Source: Stutzerimonas stutzeri
Lineage (GTDB): Bacteria; Pseudomonadota; Gammaproteobacteria; Pseudomonadales; Pseudomonadaceae
Length of the DNA: 64,000 bases
NCBI RefSeq assembly: GCF_024448715.1
Contig: NZ_JAMOHZ010000003.1
Span: 514,391 to 578,390 of the forward strand
Reading direction: 5' to 3'
Part shown: one piece after another, positions 41,026-50,276 of the stretch
Layout: each line of letters begins with the position of its first letter
How positions within the stretch are numbered: position 1 is the stretch's first letter
Made by a program: the position numbers and the translations under genes
Notes under the pieces: model-generated
Told to the model about the DNA's origin: nothing
The model's database searches: none
Seen by the model: only the letters and a program-made list of their open reading frames with translations

Positions 41026-41066
41026 TACAATCCTCACTTGATCAAGAGGGCCAGAGGCCACGACAA

Positions 41067-41082
41067 CTGTATAAGTAGACAG
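41067..41082 (-). promoter_or_regulatory. LexA (SOS) box of recA
   Basis: CTGTATAAGTAGACAG fits the consensus CTG-N10-CAG in full, with the usual CTGTAT left half. It is 42 bases upstream of the recA ATG, which implies LexA repression of recA-recX. Confidence 0.88.
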
Positions 41083-41109
41083 TATTAGAGCATAGGCAAA
41101 ATAATGCGC

Positions 41110-41613
41110 CTAGCCCTGAAGCGGATTTTCTCCAGTCGCGAGTCGGATCAAGCCTACAAGCGCGGCCTCCACGCTCCGCTCGCGCACTGCCTGTCGATCA
41201 CCAATGAATTGAAAACGTTGGGCGAAGACTTCCCCTTCGTCCGCCCACGCCAGCCAGACGGTGCCAACCGGCTTTTCCGCTGAACCGCCGCCAGGCCCAG
41301 CGACCCCACTGACGGCTACCGCGAAACGCGCCCCACTGATAAGTAGCGCGCCCCGCGCCATAGCCTCGACCACTTCCCGGCTAACTGCCCCAACCCGACC
41401 GAACAGCTCCTCCGGCACGCCCAGCTGACGAGTCTTCTGCACATTGGAATAGGTAACGAAACCTGCCTCGAACCAAACCGAGCTACCAGCTATGCGGGTG
41501 ATGGCCTCGGCGATACCACCCCCAGTGCATGATTCCGCTGTGGTGACTTGCGCATTCAGGTGTTGCAATCTTCGCCCTAATTCGGCGCTCAGCTCAGTTA
41601 GATCCACAGGCAT
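41110..41613 (-). CDS. pncC: Nicotinamide-nucleotide amidohydrolase (CinA C-terminal family)
   Basis: Stand-alone CinA C-terminal domain of 167 residues that deamidates NMN to NaMN in the pyridine nucleotide cycle. It contains VTTAESCTGGGIAEAITRIAGSS, with the catalytic serine region, and VAVSGVAGPGGGSAEKPVGTVWLAW, both hallmarks. The ATG at 41613 gives MPVDLTELSAELG; a GTG at 41646 is an alternative start. It lies upstream of recA on the same strand, the conserved Pseudomonas order, and is divergent from mutS. Confidence 0.9.
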   Translation of the reverse strand: MPVDLTELSAELGRRLQHLNAQVTTAESCTGGGIAEAITRIAGSSVWFEAGFVTYSNVQKTRQLGVPEELFGRVGAVSREVVEAMARGALLISGARFAVAVSGVAGPGGGSAEKPVGTVWLAWADEGEVFAQRFQFIGDRQAVRERSVEAALVGLIRLATGENPLQG

Positions 41614-41788
41614 TTCCTTTTTGATATGTGGCTCGGCAGTCTGCACGGGTCAGCTACTGCGCCAACGTCGTTTACTGTCGCGTAGGCATCCCTGGCTCCT
41701 GCGATCAGGCTCAGCTGCATGTTAACCTTGCGCTCCTTTTTTTCGCCTGCCTTGCGATGCACGGCGGCTTCTCTTCAAACGCAGAACC

Positions 41789-44380
41789 ATGCCAGCGCCC
41801 ATGCCCAAAGACTCTCAAGATCTGTCCAAACATACGCCGATGATGCAGCAATACTGGCGGCTCAAGCATGAGCATCCAGATCAGTTGATGTTTTATCGCA
41901 TGGGCGACTTCTACGAGCTGTTCTACGACGACGCCAAAAAGGCCGCCAAACTGCTGGACATTACCCTCACCGCTCGTGGGCAATCCGGTGGCCAGGCGAT
42001 TCCCATGGCCGGGATTCCCTTTCATTCTGCAGAAGGCTACCTCGGACGGTTAGTGAAACTTGGCGAGTCAGTGGTGATCTGCGAGCAAATCGGCGATCCG
42101 GCGACCAGCAAGGGGCCGGTTGAACGCCAGGTGGTGCGTATCATCACGCCCGGCACGGTTAGCGACGAAGCCCTGCTGGACGAGCATCGCGACAATTTAC
42201 TTGCCGCCGTAGTGGGCGATGAACGGCTGTTTGGGCTCTCCGTACTGGACATCACCAGCGGTCGCTTCAGCGTGCAGGAATTTGGCGGTTGGGAAACGCT
42301 CCTGGCCGAAGTCGAACGTTTGAATCCCGCTGAACTGATGATTCCAGACGATTGGCCCGCTGGCCTGCCGGTCGAGAAACGCCGTGGCGTGAGGCGCCGT
42401 GCGCCTTGGGATTTCGACCGCGACAGCGCGTTCAAGGGCCTCTGCCAGCAATTCGGAACCCAAGACCTGAAAGGCTTCGGCTGCGAGAAACTGACACTGG
42501 CCATCGGGGCAGCCGGTTGCCTTCTGACCTATGCCAAGGAAACCCAGCGTACCGCCCTGCACCACCTGCGCAGCCTGCGCCATGAGCGCCTGGACGACAC
42601 GGTGATACTCGACGGCGCGACTCGTCGCAACCTGGAACTAGACATCAACCTCGGCGGTGGGCGTGAAAATACGCTGCAGTCGGTAGTCGATCGTTGCCAG
42701 ACCGCCATGGGAAGCCGTCTGCTCAGCCGCTGGCTGAACCGTCCGTTGCGTGACCGCAGCATGCTCGAAGCGCGCCAGGATTCGATTACCTGCCTGCTTG
42801 AGCATTATCGCTTCGAGCAAATCCAGCCACAGCTCAAGGAAATCGGCGATCTGGAGCGCATCCTTGCGCGAATTGGCCTGCGCAACGCTCGCCCACGCGA
42901 CCTGGCTCGCCTGCGCGATGCACTCGCTGCGCTGCCACAACTGCAAGACGGTATGCGCGAACTGGTCGCGCCGCACCTCGCCAATCTGGCTAGCAGCATC
43001 CGCACCTATCCCGAGCTGGCCGAGCTGTTAGCCAAGGCCATCATCGACAACCCGCCCGCGGTCATACGCGACGGCGGCGTGCTGAAAACCGGCTACGACG
43101 CCGAGCTGGACGAGCTGCAGTCGCTGTCCGAAAACGCCGGTCAGTACCTGATGGATCTGGAAACCCGCGAGAAGGCCCGCACCGGCCTGGCCAACCTCAA
43201 GGTCGGCTACAACCGTGTGCACGGCTACTTTATCGAGCTGCCAAGCAAGCAGGCCGAATCGGCACCGGCCGATTACATCCGCAGGCAAACCCTCAAAGGC
43301 GCCGAGCGCTTCATCACGCCGGAGCTCAAGGAATTCGAAGACAAGGCGCTATCGGCCAAGAGCCGAGCCTTGGCACGCGAAAAGCAACTCTACGAGCAAT
43401 TGCTGGAGCTGCTGATCGGTCATCTCGCCCCGCTGCAGGAAAGCGCTGCGGCGCTAGCCGAGCTCGACGTGCTGAGCAATCTGGCCGAACGCGCCCTGAC
43501 TCTCGATCTCAATCGTCCACGCTTCGTCGATCACCCCTGCATGCAAATCGAGCAGGGTCGTCATCCAGTGGTCGAGCAGGTGCTGCAGACGCCCTTCGTC
43601 GCCAATGACCTGAGCCTTGACGACGACACGCGCATGCTAGTGATCACCGGACCGAACATGGGCGGTAAGTCCACCTACATGCGTCAGACCGCCCTGATCG
43701 TACTCCTCGCGCAGATTGGTAGTTTCGTACCGGCGAAGGCCTGCGAGCTGTCGCTGGTGGACCGCATCTTCACCCGAATCGGCTCTTCCGACGATCTGGC
43801 CGGCGGCCGCTCGACCTTTATGGTGGAAATGAGCGAGACCGCCAACATTCTGCACAACGCCAGCGACCGCAGCCTGGTACTAATGGATGAAGTCGGTCGC
43901 GGCACGAGTACCTTCGATGGCCTGTCGCTGGCCTGGGCCGCCGCCGAGCACCTGGCCGGACTGCGCGCCTTCACGCTTTTTGCCACCCATTACTTCGAAT
44001 TGACAGTGCTGCCGGAAAGCGAATCGGTAGTTGCCAACGTGCATCTGTCCGCTACCGAGCACAACGAACGCATCGTCTTCCTCCACCACGTGTTGCCGGG
44101 GCCCGCCAGCCAGAGTTACGGCCTGGCGGTAGCACAGCTGGCAGGCGTACCGGCCGATGTAATCCAGCGTGCGCGCGACCATCTGTCGCGGCTGGAAACG
44201 ACTAGCCTGCCTCACGAAACACCGAAGATAACCGCCGGCCAGCCCGCACCACCCTTGCAGAACGACCTGTTCGCCAGCCTGCCGCACCCCGTGATCGAGG
44301 AATTGGGAAGAGTAAATCCCGATGACATGACCCCGCGTCAGGCGCTGGACCTGCTATACAACCTGAAAACACGAGTCTGA
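41789..44380 (+). CDS. mutS: DNA mismatch repair protein MutS
   Basis: Mismatch-recognising ATPase, 863 residues. The mismatch-reading F-Y-E motif is at residues 41-43 ([11 protein letters not shown]). Walker A is GPNMGGKST, followed by the signature [18 protein letters not shown]. The C-terminal dimerisation part is present. The start is uncertain: ATG 41789 gives [10 protein letters not shown], and a second ATG four codons in (41801) is equally plausible; neither has a strong ribosome site. Confidence 0.95.
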   Translation: MPAPMPKDSQDLSKHTPMMQQYWRLKHEHPDQLMFYRMGDFYELFYDDAKKAAKLLDITLTARGQSGGQAIPMAGIPFHSAEGYLGRLVKLGESVVICEQIGDPATSKGPVERQVVRIITPGTVSDEALLDEHRDNLLAAVVGDERLFGLSVLDITSGRFSVQEFGGWETLLAEVERLNPAELMIPDDWPAGLPVEKRRGVRRRAPWDFDRDSAFKGLCQQFGTQDLKGFGCEKLTLAIGAAGCLLTYAKETQRTALHHLRSLRHERLDDTVILDGATRRNLELDINLGGGRENTLQSVVDRCQTAMGSRLLSRWLNRPLRDRSMLEARQDSITCLLEHYRFEQIQPQLKEIGDLERILARIGLRNARPRDLARLRDALAALPQLQDGMRELVAPHLANLASSIRTYPELAELLAKAIIDNPPAVIRDGGVLKTGYDAELDELQSLSENAGQYLMDLETREKARTGLANLKVGYNRVHGYFIELPSKQAESAPADYIRRQTLKGAERFITPELKEFEDKALSAKSRALAREKQLYEQLLELLIGHLAPLQESAAALAELDVLSNLAERALTLDLNRPRFVDHPCMQIEQGRHPVVEQVLQTPFVANDLSLDDDTRMLVITGPNMGGKSTYMRQTALIVLLAQIGSFVPAKACELSLVDRIFTRIGSSDDLAGGRSTFMVEMSETANILHNASDRSLVLMDEVGRGTSTFDGLSLAWAAAEHLAGLRAFTLFATHYFELTVLPESESVVANVHLSATEHNERIVFLHHVLPGPASQSYGLAVAQLAGVPADVIQRARDHLSRLETTSLPHETPKITAGQPAPPLQNDLFASLPHPVIEELGRVNPDDMTPRQALDLLYNLKTRV

Positions 44381-44511
44381 CGGTTACAAAAAAGCTGCTA
44401 GAATCGCGCGCATTTTTGGATATATGCGGCATTTGCCTGGTGCCGCTATAGCCCTGCCGAACGGGGAGCGTCATGCAACGCCACCTGACACGCCTGAGGA
44501 GATAGCTAGAA

Positions 44512-44835
44512 ATGACCTTCGTCGTCACCGACAACTGCATCAAGTGCAAATACACCGACTGTGTGGAAGTCTGTCCGGTGGACTGCTTCTATGAAGGCCC
44601 GAACTTTCTGGTCATTCACCCTGACGAGTGCATCGATTGCGCACTCTGCGAGCCGGAATGCCCGGCCCAGGCGATTTTCTCGGAAGATGAAGTGCCCGAT
44701 GAACAGCAGGAATATATCCAACTGAACGCGGACCTGGCGGACGTCTGGCCGAACATCACTGAGAAGAAAGAATCGCTGCCGGATGCCGAAGAATGGGACG
44801 GCGTGAAGGACAAGCTGCAATATCTGGAGCGTTAA
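44512..44835 (+). CDS. fdxA: Seven-iron ferredoxin FdxA
   Basis: Ferredoxin of 107 residues with one [3Fe-4S] and one [4Fe-4S] cluster. Cysteines at 9, 17, 21 and 25 ([17 protein letters not shown]) and 40, 43, 46 and 50 ([12 protein letters not shown]) bind them. GGAG precedes the ATG. It follows mutS as in other Pseudomonas, but rpoS, the usual next gene, is not in the following 20 kb. Confidence 0.96.
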   Translation: MTFVVTDNCIKCKYTDCVEVCPVDCFYEGPNFLVIHPDECIDCALCEPECPAQAIFSEDEVPDEQQEYIQLNADLADVWPNITEKKESLPDAEEWDGVKDKLQYLER

Positions 44836-44845
44836 GCGCTGCCGG

Positions 44846-44878
44846 AAAAAAAATGCCCGCGCGATGCGGGCATTTTTG
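44846..44878. terminator. Bidirectional terminator between fdxA and the csbD-like gene
   Basis: Perfect 8-bp stem ATGCCCGC/GCGGGCAT (44853-44873) with a five-base loop, flanked by a run of eight A on the left and T5GTT on the right, so it works on both strands. Confidence 0.9.
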
Positions 44879-44891
44879 TTGAAGCAATGGA

Positions 44892-45083
44892 TTAGGCGCG
44901 ATCAACACCTTTCTTCAAAGTGTCCTTGGCTTCGCCTTTCACCTGCTGCGCGTCGCCTTTGATTTCTTGACGCTGACCTTCGCCTTTCATGCGCTCGTTG
45001 TCAGTAGCTTCGCCGAGACCCTGTTTGGCCTTGCCAGCGGCTTCATTGAGGTTGCCCTTCATCTTGTCTCCGGTACTGCTCAT
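44892..45083 (-). CDS. CsbD-family stress protein
   Basis: Protein of 63 residues, MSSTGDKMKGNLNEAAGKAKQGLGEATDNERMKGEGQRQEIKGD..., made of charged, disordered-looking helical repeats (KGxxxExxGxAKxxxG) typical of CsbD. GAGAGG precedes the ATG. CsbD proteins are abundant stress proteins of unknown mechanism. It opens the accessory block after fdxA. Confidence 0.87.
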   Translation of the reverse strand: MSSTGDKMKGNLNEAAGKAKQGLGEATDNERMKGEGQRQEIKGDAQQVKGEAKDTLKKGVDRA

Positions 45084-45196
45084 GGCTATTCCTCTCTGTC
45101 TGTTGGTTACGTTCAGTGGACAGAGCGCGTCGGCGGATAGTTTCGCTTTTCCGAGGAACGGTACCTTGCGGCCTTATTCCAGAGCGCCCCGCCAGC

Positions 45197-46189
45197 TTAG
45201 CCGTTTCGTGCTCTTACCAGACGGTTGAATAGCGGACGCCCAGCCAGATGCAGAAACAACGGCGCGCCGGCGATCAGGTAAAAGTAATACGTCACGAAGC
45301 GCCAGATCAGAATCGCGGCCGCCGCGGTCGACGTGCCCACCAACGGTGTGAGCAAAGCGGCCGATGCCAGCTCGGCGCTGCCAGCACCACCTGGCAATAA
45401 GCTCAGCTGCCCCGCCGTCAATGCCAGCAACTGGACGATGAACGTCCAGGCCCAGGCGAGTTGGCTGCCCAGCCCTTGCAGGGTGAGATAGAGCACGCTG
45501 TAACGCAGCAGCCAGTGCAGCGTCGTCAGGATGAAGACACCGAGCAATATCGCCCGCGGCAGCCGAAAACACTCTAGCAATGCATTGCGGAAGCTCAGCA
45601 CCTTGCGCGCCCAATAGCGCTTGCGAGGCGCTTTCATTCCCAGCCGACCGATCAGCCAGCCGTTGAGCAGAAACACCTGCCGGTGGAAGCGCCCAAGCAG
45701 CGCCAACACGACCATAAGACCGATCAGCAGCGCCGCACTGAAACCCAGCAGACTGGCGATATAGGTGTTGAGCGAGTGAGTCACCGCGTAGATCAGTACG
45801 CCGACCAACGCACAGGCGAAAAACAGCAGATCGGTCAGCTGTTCGACGGCAAAGGTCGCAGTGCCTTTAGCGGGCGCCACGCCTTGACGCAACAGCAGCG
45901 CCATCATCGTCAACGGCCCGCCGGCACCGCCAGGCGTGGCACAAATGGCGAACTCGGTGGAGATGACGATGCCCAGCGCGCGACGCTGTCCCAAGCGTCT
46001 TCTGCCGATCAGCAAGCGCAGGCGCAGCGAGTTGAGGTACCAGCCAAGCATGATCATGCCGAGCATGGTCAGCAGCAACCACGGCGGAAAACGCACCAGC
46101 CGCTCGAATAGGCCGCTGCCGCCCAACAGCAGTGGGATCAGGGCGGCCGCCAGCAACGCGCCGAGCAGCAACCACCAACGGCGGCTCAT
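45197..46189 (-). CDS. UPF0104/lysylphosphatidylglycerol synthase-like membrane protein
   Basis: Flippase-like inner-membrane protein of 330 residues and about eight helices: the family has the AglD/MprF N-terminal transmembrane fold. LSLLPGGAGSAELASAALLTPLVG is the characteristic PGG.GxxE block. No soluble lysyl-transfer domain is present. The ATG at 46189 overlaps the deacetylase stop by four bases, so the products are coupled. A role in moving or protecting a glycolipid is inference from its partners. Confidence 0.8.
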   Translation of the reverse strand: MSRRWWLLLGALLAAALIPLLLGGSGLFERLVRFPPWLLLTMLGMIMLGWYLNSLRLRLLIGRRRLGQRRALGIVISTEFAICATPGGAGGPLTMMALLLRQGVAPAKGTATFAVEQLTDLLFFACALVGVLIYAVTHSLNTYIASLLGFSAALLIGLMVVLALLGRFHRQVFLLNGWLIGRLGMKAPRKRYWARKVLSFRNALLECFRLPRAILLGVFILTTLHWLLRYSVLYLTLQGLGSQLAWAWTFIVQLLALTAGQLSLLPGGAGSAELASAALLTPLVGTSTAAAAILIWRFVTYYFYLIAGAPLFLHLAGRPLFNRLVRARNG

Positions 46190-46950
46190 GCTGCCGCGCT
46201 CGGAGCCAGCACATGGCGATTCAGCCAGTCGATCTTGGTCACCGGTTGTCGCCCTTCTTCCAACAGCCGGATCAGCAGGTTCAGCCAATAGCGGCGCGAA
46301 AACCCATGACGCATATCCACAGGATGCAGACCCAGGCGCAGCACTGGCGCCTGCCGATGGCGATTGAGCATCTGTTCGCTGACCAGCCGCGACATGCCGC
46401 GGCGCCAGGCACTGCGGGAGCTCCAGACCAGCCCGGGTGCGTCTATGGCGGTGTAATCGGGAAGCAGGAATAAGTGCCCGGGATCACTGGTATAAGTCAG
46501 GCCGGTCGTCGCCAGCGCACGCCGCGCGCCGGGCCCCAGCAGCCAGGCCGGCGCCACGAACCCGTGCAGTGGCCATTGCTTTTGCGCGAACAACCCAATG
46601 CCCTGTTGCAAACGCCGAGCGGATTCGGCCTGGTCCAGCGGATAGAACTCGCCTTCATGGGTGAACACCCGACGCATGAACCAGTCCCGCGGTGAGCGCG
46701 GCGCTGGCGCCTCGTCAGCATGATTGCAGCCGTGCAACACCAGTTCGTCGCCGCGCGCCAGTCGACTATCGAGCAAGCGGCAGAACTCGGGATGTTCGTC
46801 GAGTCGATTGCGCCGATGAAAATTCGGCACCACCAACCAGCAAATCGGCACATGGCCAAGTGCGTCGACCGCTTCGACGAAGTGTCGATAGTCCGGCCAG
46901 GTTTCCGGTGCCACATCATGCAGCACCAGTATCAGGCTGCGCTCAGCCAT
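46186..46950 (-). CDS. DUF2334/polysaccharide deacetylase-family protein
   Basis: NodB-like fold protein of 254 residues. It opens MAERSLILVLHDVAPETWPDYRHFVEAVDALG, with HDVAP as the first metal/catalytic motif of DUF2334, and has ELVLHGCNHAD for the zinc-binding H-x-x-x-H. I chose ATG 46950, which overlaps the glycosyltransferase end by eight bases; the longer frame to 47193 is inside that gene. There is no signal peptide, so it probably acts in the cytoplasm on a precursor such as an N-acetylglucosaminyl lipid (inference). Confidence 0.8.
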   Translation of the reverse strand: MAERSLILVLHDVAPETWPDYRHFVEAVDALGHVPICWLVVPNFHRRNRLDEHPEFCRLLDSRLARGDELVLHGCNHADEAPAPRSPRDWFMRRVFTHEGEFYPLDQAESARRLQQGIGLFAQKQWPLHGFVAPAWLLGPGARRALATTGLTYTSDPGHLFLLPDYTAIDAPGLVWSSRSAWRRGMSRLVSEQMLNRHRQAPVLRLGLHPVDMRHGFSRRYWLNLLIRLLEEGRQPVTKIDWLNRHVLAPSAAA

Positions 46951-48058
46951 GCATGGCGACCGGCAGATCGGCTGTACCCAGCACGGCGTGATAATGAGCG
47001 AGCAGCCCCGCGACCACTGCGTCCCAGGCGTGGTGCGCTTCGACATGCTGACGCGCCTGGGCGCCGAGCAGCCGGGAGTCGTCCTCGAACAGTTCGCGCA
47101 CGGTTTGAGCCATCGCCCGGGCGTCCAACGGGCGGCACAGACGGCCGGTATGGAACGGCACCAGTTCGGGCAGCGCGCCGGCTCGCGTGGCAACTACCGG
47201 AATGCCGCTGGCCATGGCCTCCAGAGCGACCAGACCGAAGGTTTCCTGATTACCCGCGTGCAACAGCACGTCACTGCTGGCCATATAGCCCGCCACGTCG
47301 GTCGCTGGGCAGAAGCGATCGATCACCGAAACGTTGTCCGGGACGCGGTGCGGCATGCTCGATCCCACCAGCAGCAGGTGATACGGCTTGCCGAGCAATC
47401 GGGCGGTCTCCAGCAGCACATCGATATTCTTCTCTCTCGAACCTCGGCCAGCAAAGATCATCAGCCGGGTATCGTCATTCAGCCCCAGCTCGCGGCGTAT
47501 CTTCGGGTCGCGCCGATCAGGGCGGAAGATCTCCAGATCGACACCCAGCGGCTGTACATAAACGTTGCTGACGCCCAGTTCCAGCAGCTTTTCAGCCATC
47601 ACCCGACTGGGCGCCAGCACACGATCGAAACTGCCGTACAGCCGCGAGACGTATCCATTCATGTTGGTGCCCAGCCAGCCACCAATGCGGTTGCTCACCA
47701 GTAGCGGCAGATCTGAGTGGTAGAACCCAATTACCGGAACGTCGAGGCGCCGCCCGGCATCCAGCGCCGCCCAAGCAGTCATATAGGGATCCCCGACTTC
47801 GATCACGTCGGGATGCAGGGCACGCAGCTGATTTCGCCAAGGCGCTCGCCGCACCGGGAAGCGGTAACCCTTGCCGAAAGGTAAAGCCGGCGCGGGTATC
47901 TGGTAAATGCCGGCGTTATGGCTGTAGCTGTCCCCCGGCACCAGGATGCTGTGGCGTACCCCCGAATACAGCTGCAAACGGCGGTGTTTAGCCTCGAGGT
48001 AGGTACGCACGCCGCCGCTGGCGGGCGCGTAGAACATGGTCATGTCGGCGATATGCAA
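46943..48058 (-). CDS. GT4-family glycosyltransferase
   Basis: Retaining GT-B glycosyltransferase of 371 residues. The N-terminal acceptor domain is HIADMTMFYAPASGGVRTYLEAK, and the C-terminal donor domain has IFAGRGSREKNIDVLLETARLL and ETFGLVALEAMASGIPVVATRAGALPE, the E-x7-E motif. I call a TTG start at 48058 because GGAG lies ten bases before and it gives the N-terminus expected for this family; ATG 48043 is the alternative. It is the first gene of a three-gene overlapping operon. Confidence 0.82.
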   Translation of the reverse strand: MHIADMTMFYAPASGGVRTYLEAKHRRLQLYSGVRHSILVPGDSYSHNAGIYQIPAPALPFGKGYRFPVRRAPWRNQLRALHPDVIEVGDPYMTAWAALDAGRRLDVPVIGFYHSDLPLLVSNRIGGWLGTNMNGYVSRLYGSFDRVLAPSRVMAEKLLELGVSNVYVQPLGVDLEIFRPDRRDPKIRRELGLNDDTRLMIFAGRGSREKNIDVLLETARLLGKPYHLLLVGSSMPHRVPDNVSVIDRFCPATDVAGYMASSDVLLHAGNQETFGLVALEAMASGIPVVATRAGALPELVPFHTGRLCRPLDARAMAQTVRELFEDDSRLLGAQARQHVEAHHAWDAVVAGLLAHYHAVLGTADLPVAMHG

Positions 48059-48255
48059 GATGGAGCGTCTCCGTGAGGTCTCGATGCAAAACCCTCTGGA
48101 GACAAGCGCCAGCAGCGGTCGAATCAGCCAGATCCCACCGAGCCGAAGCCGGGCCACTCCCGGATAGATTCTGCAATGAAATCAATGGACCTCCGCTCCA
48201 GAAGGTTGTTCGCAGACGCCTGCGACCTATCCGACAGCGAACCCGCCCGAAAACC

Positions 48256-49131
48256 TCATCCTTCGACGCGTTTATCACCCTGGTCTTTGCCCTCGACCGA
48301 GGCATGCTCGATGACGGCATTCATTTCCGCGCCGAACAGCAGTACTGCCGCCGATATATAGAAATAGAGCAACAGGACAATTACCGCCCCGATGCTGCCG
48401 TAGGTAGCGTCGTAATTGCCGAAATTCTGCACATAGAGGCCGAACGCCACCGACGCGGCAATCCACACGATCACCGCCAGCACCGACCCGGGAGTAATGA
48501 AGCGGAACTCCTGTTCGACGTCTGGCGTGACGTAGTAGAGAACGGCCACCACCAGCATCATCAGAATCACGATCACGGGCCAGCGCAGCCAGGTCCAGAG
48601 CGTGACCACAATCTCTTTCAGGCCCACCTGCGCCGCGAGCCATTCCATCACCTGCGGGCCGATGATCATCAGCGCTGCCGCAGCCAGCAATATCAGCGCC
48701 AGGCCGATGGTGTAGACCACCGACAACAGCATCAACTTCCAGGTTGGTCGTCCCTCTTCGACATCGTAGGCCTTGTTCATCGCATTCATCAGCGAGCGGA
48801 TGCCGATCGACGCGGACCAAAGCGCCAACAGGATACCGAATGACAGAAGGCCGCTCTTCTGACCCTGCATCTGGTCGATCACCGGGTTCACCAAGTCCAG
48901 CGCATCTGGCGGCAGTACCAGCGATACCTGCTCACGCAGCCAGGTGAAAAACTCCTGCAGATCCAGCATTCCCAACAGGGCGATCAGAAACAACAGAAAG
49001 GGAAACAGCGAGAAGATCGCTCGATAGGCCAACGCCGACGCGTAGGTAGTCATGTCGTCCTTGCTGAAATCCTTGATGGTGCGTTTCAGCAGCTCGAAAC
49101 TGCTGATGCCGCGTGTATTCAGCAATGCCAT
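48256..49131 (-). CDS. YihY/virulence factor BrkB family membrane protein
   Basis: Integral membrane protein of 291 residues with about six helices. Family motifs are TTYASALAYRAIFSLFPFLLFL, GIRSLMNAMNKAYDVEEGRP and YVQNFGNYDATYGSIGAVIVLLLYFYISA. The ATG at 49131 (MALLNTRGISSFELL) has GGGGAG before it; 49191 is rejected. Old annotations as ribonuclease BN are not supported by the family. Function is unknown. Confidence 0.88.
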   Translation of the reverse strand: MALLNTRGISSFELLKRTIKDFSKDDMTTYASALAYRAIFSLFPFLLFLIALLGMLDLQEFFTWLREQVSLVLPPDALDLVNPVIDQMQGQKSGLLSFGILLALWSASIGIRSLMNAMNKAYDVEEGRPTWKLMLLSVVYTIGLALILLAAAALMIIGPQVMEWLAAQVGLKEIVVTLWTWLRWPVIVILMMLVVAVLYYVTPDVEQEFRFITPGSVLAVIVWIAASVAFGLYVQNFGNYDATYGSIGAVIVLLLYFYISAAVLLFGAEMNAVIEHASVEGKDQGDKRVEG

Positions 49132-49291
49132 TGCGTCTCCCCCGAACGATAAAAACCGAAGCCTCAAAAATGGGACGGCCGGGATATGCAAGAGTTCGGG
49201 TTGTATGTCTGGCCAGAAGAAATGTTTCGCTTATGGCCGCATCAAAAGGGAAGCGACGTAAGACTTTCATCGCTGAAGAGCTTGATTTCAT

Positions 49292-49367
49292 TGGTGCCGG
49301 TGAGAGGAGTCGAACCCCCGACCTTCGCATTACGAATGCGCTGCTCTACCTACTGAGCTACACCGGC
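49292..49367 (-). tRNA. tRNA-Thr (anticodon CGU)
   Basis: The 76-nt minus-strand cloverleaf has acceptor arms GCCGGTG/CACCGGC, D-arm GCTC...GAGC, anticodon loop TTCGTAA and T-arm GGGGGTTCGACTCCTC, with a genomically encoded CCA. The CGU anticodon reads ACG. It closely resembles E. coli thrW. It stands alone, upstream of YihY on the same strand. Confidence 0.96.
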
Positions 49368-49387
49368 GTCGAGCGGCGCGTTATCGA

Positions 49388-49424
49388 ATTTCGCCGGTGC
49401 GGACTCAAGCCGCACCGGCGAAAT
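49388..49424 (-). terminator. Perfect 15-bp hairpin downstream of the DUF3618 operon
   Basis: ATTTCGCCGGTGCGG pairs perfectly with CCGCACCGGCGAAAT across a seven-base loop. It lies about 40 bases after the DUF3618 stop and about 20 bases before the tRNA-Thr gene. The minus-strand flank has no T-run, so termination would be hairpin-driven or the element has another role. Confidence 0.55.
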
Positions 49425-49466
49425 AGATGCCGTCGTCGGCCAGAGCCGACACGGCGTTTCGCAATG

Positions 49467-50276
49467 TCACACCCCGGCGGAAGTAGAGCCGGTCGTGCTC
49501 GCCGCGTTGGAGGGAGAGCGATCGGAGTGGTTGTTGCCAACATCCTGCTTGATCTGAGTCGCGATCTCTTCTCCCTTGGCAGAGACCTTCTGGTAGCCCT
49601 CCTCCGCCTTGTGCCGAAGCTGGTCGGTCATGCGGTCGCTGGCCTCGCCCAGCATTTCGTCCTCACGCCGCGTTGGCGGCACAGCAGCAGCGAGCAATGC
49701 ACCTAGCGCGATACCGATGGCGCCAAGTGCCAGCGGTTGCTCCTGCAGCAGGTGATTAAAACCACCGCGAGCCCGGTCAGCACCGCCACGCAACCGTTCG
49801 GACGCCTGCCGCCTGGAGTCGCTGGCACGCGTACGGGCGCTGCCGAGAGACTCAGAAACGCTATGGGTCATCTGGCTGGCCTTGTTCTTCATGTCAGCGC
49901 CTTGCTGCTTCAAACCGGCCGTTTTGGCTGACAGTTTTTCGCCCATCGAGGGTCCGGTGGAAGTCCCGGCATAGCTGCCAGTGGTCACGCTTGCATGAGG
50001 TTGACGGTTTTGCCCGGCCATCATCCAAATCAACCCTATCGAAGTCAGGACGGTAGGCACGGGATTGGCTTTGACCGTATTGCTCAGATTGGCGAAGAAC
50101 TCGCCACCGCCGCCCTTCACGTAGCCCAGGGCTGTGTCGATGAGCTCACCGGGAGACAGTTTGTTCTCCAGCGCATGAACAATGTTGCCGATTTCCGCCC
50201 GCTGCTGGTCGATCTCGCGCTCCAGTTCTTCTGGATCCTTTTGCGCTTCGGCATCGATCTGATTACGTGTGCTCAT
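49467..50276 (-). CDS. DUF3618-containing membrane-associated protein
   Basis: Protein of 269 residues. The N-terminus DPEELEREIDQQRAEIGNIVHALENKLSPGELIDTAL is the DUF3618 module, followed by a hydrophobic stretch (VPTVLTSIGLIWMMAG), long charged amphipathic regions resembling apolipoprotein/LEA-like coils (KLSAKTAGLKQQGADMKNKASQ), another hydrophobic helix (LALGAIGIALGALLAAAVPP) and a disordered tail. It is linked by ATGA overlap to the DUF1469 gene. Function unknown; envelope stress is a guess from its partners. Confidence 0.83.
   Translation of the reverse strand: MSTRNQIDAEAQKDPEELEREIDQQRAEIGNIVHALENKLSPGELIDTALGYVKGGGGEFFANLSNTVKANPVPTVLTSIGLIWMMAGQNRQPHASVTTGSYAGTSTGPSMGEKLSAKTAGLKQQGADMKNKASQMTHSVSESLGSARTRASDSRRQASERLRGGADRARGGFNHLLQEQPLALGAIGIALGALLAAAVPPTRREDEMLGEASDRMTDQLRHKAEEGYQKVSAKGEEIATQIKQDVGNNHSDRSPSNAASTTGSTSAGV

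Noticed and set aside
40063..41088. 341-codon plus-strand frame opposite recA
   Set aside because: Antisense shadow that also runs through the LexA box and recA promoter.
48256..49131. Ribonuclease BN annotation for the YihY protein
   Set aside because: That name is a historical error; the protein is a polytopic membrane protein without nuclease motifs.
49292..49424. Integration site of a genomic island at tRNA-Thr
   Set aside because: No integrase and no repeated tRNA 3' end were found nearby; the hairpin shares only seven bases with the tRNA.
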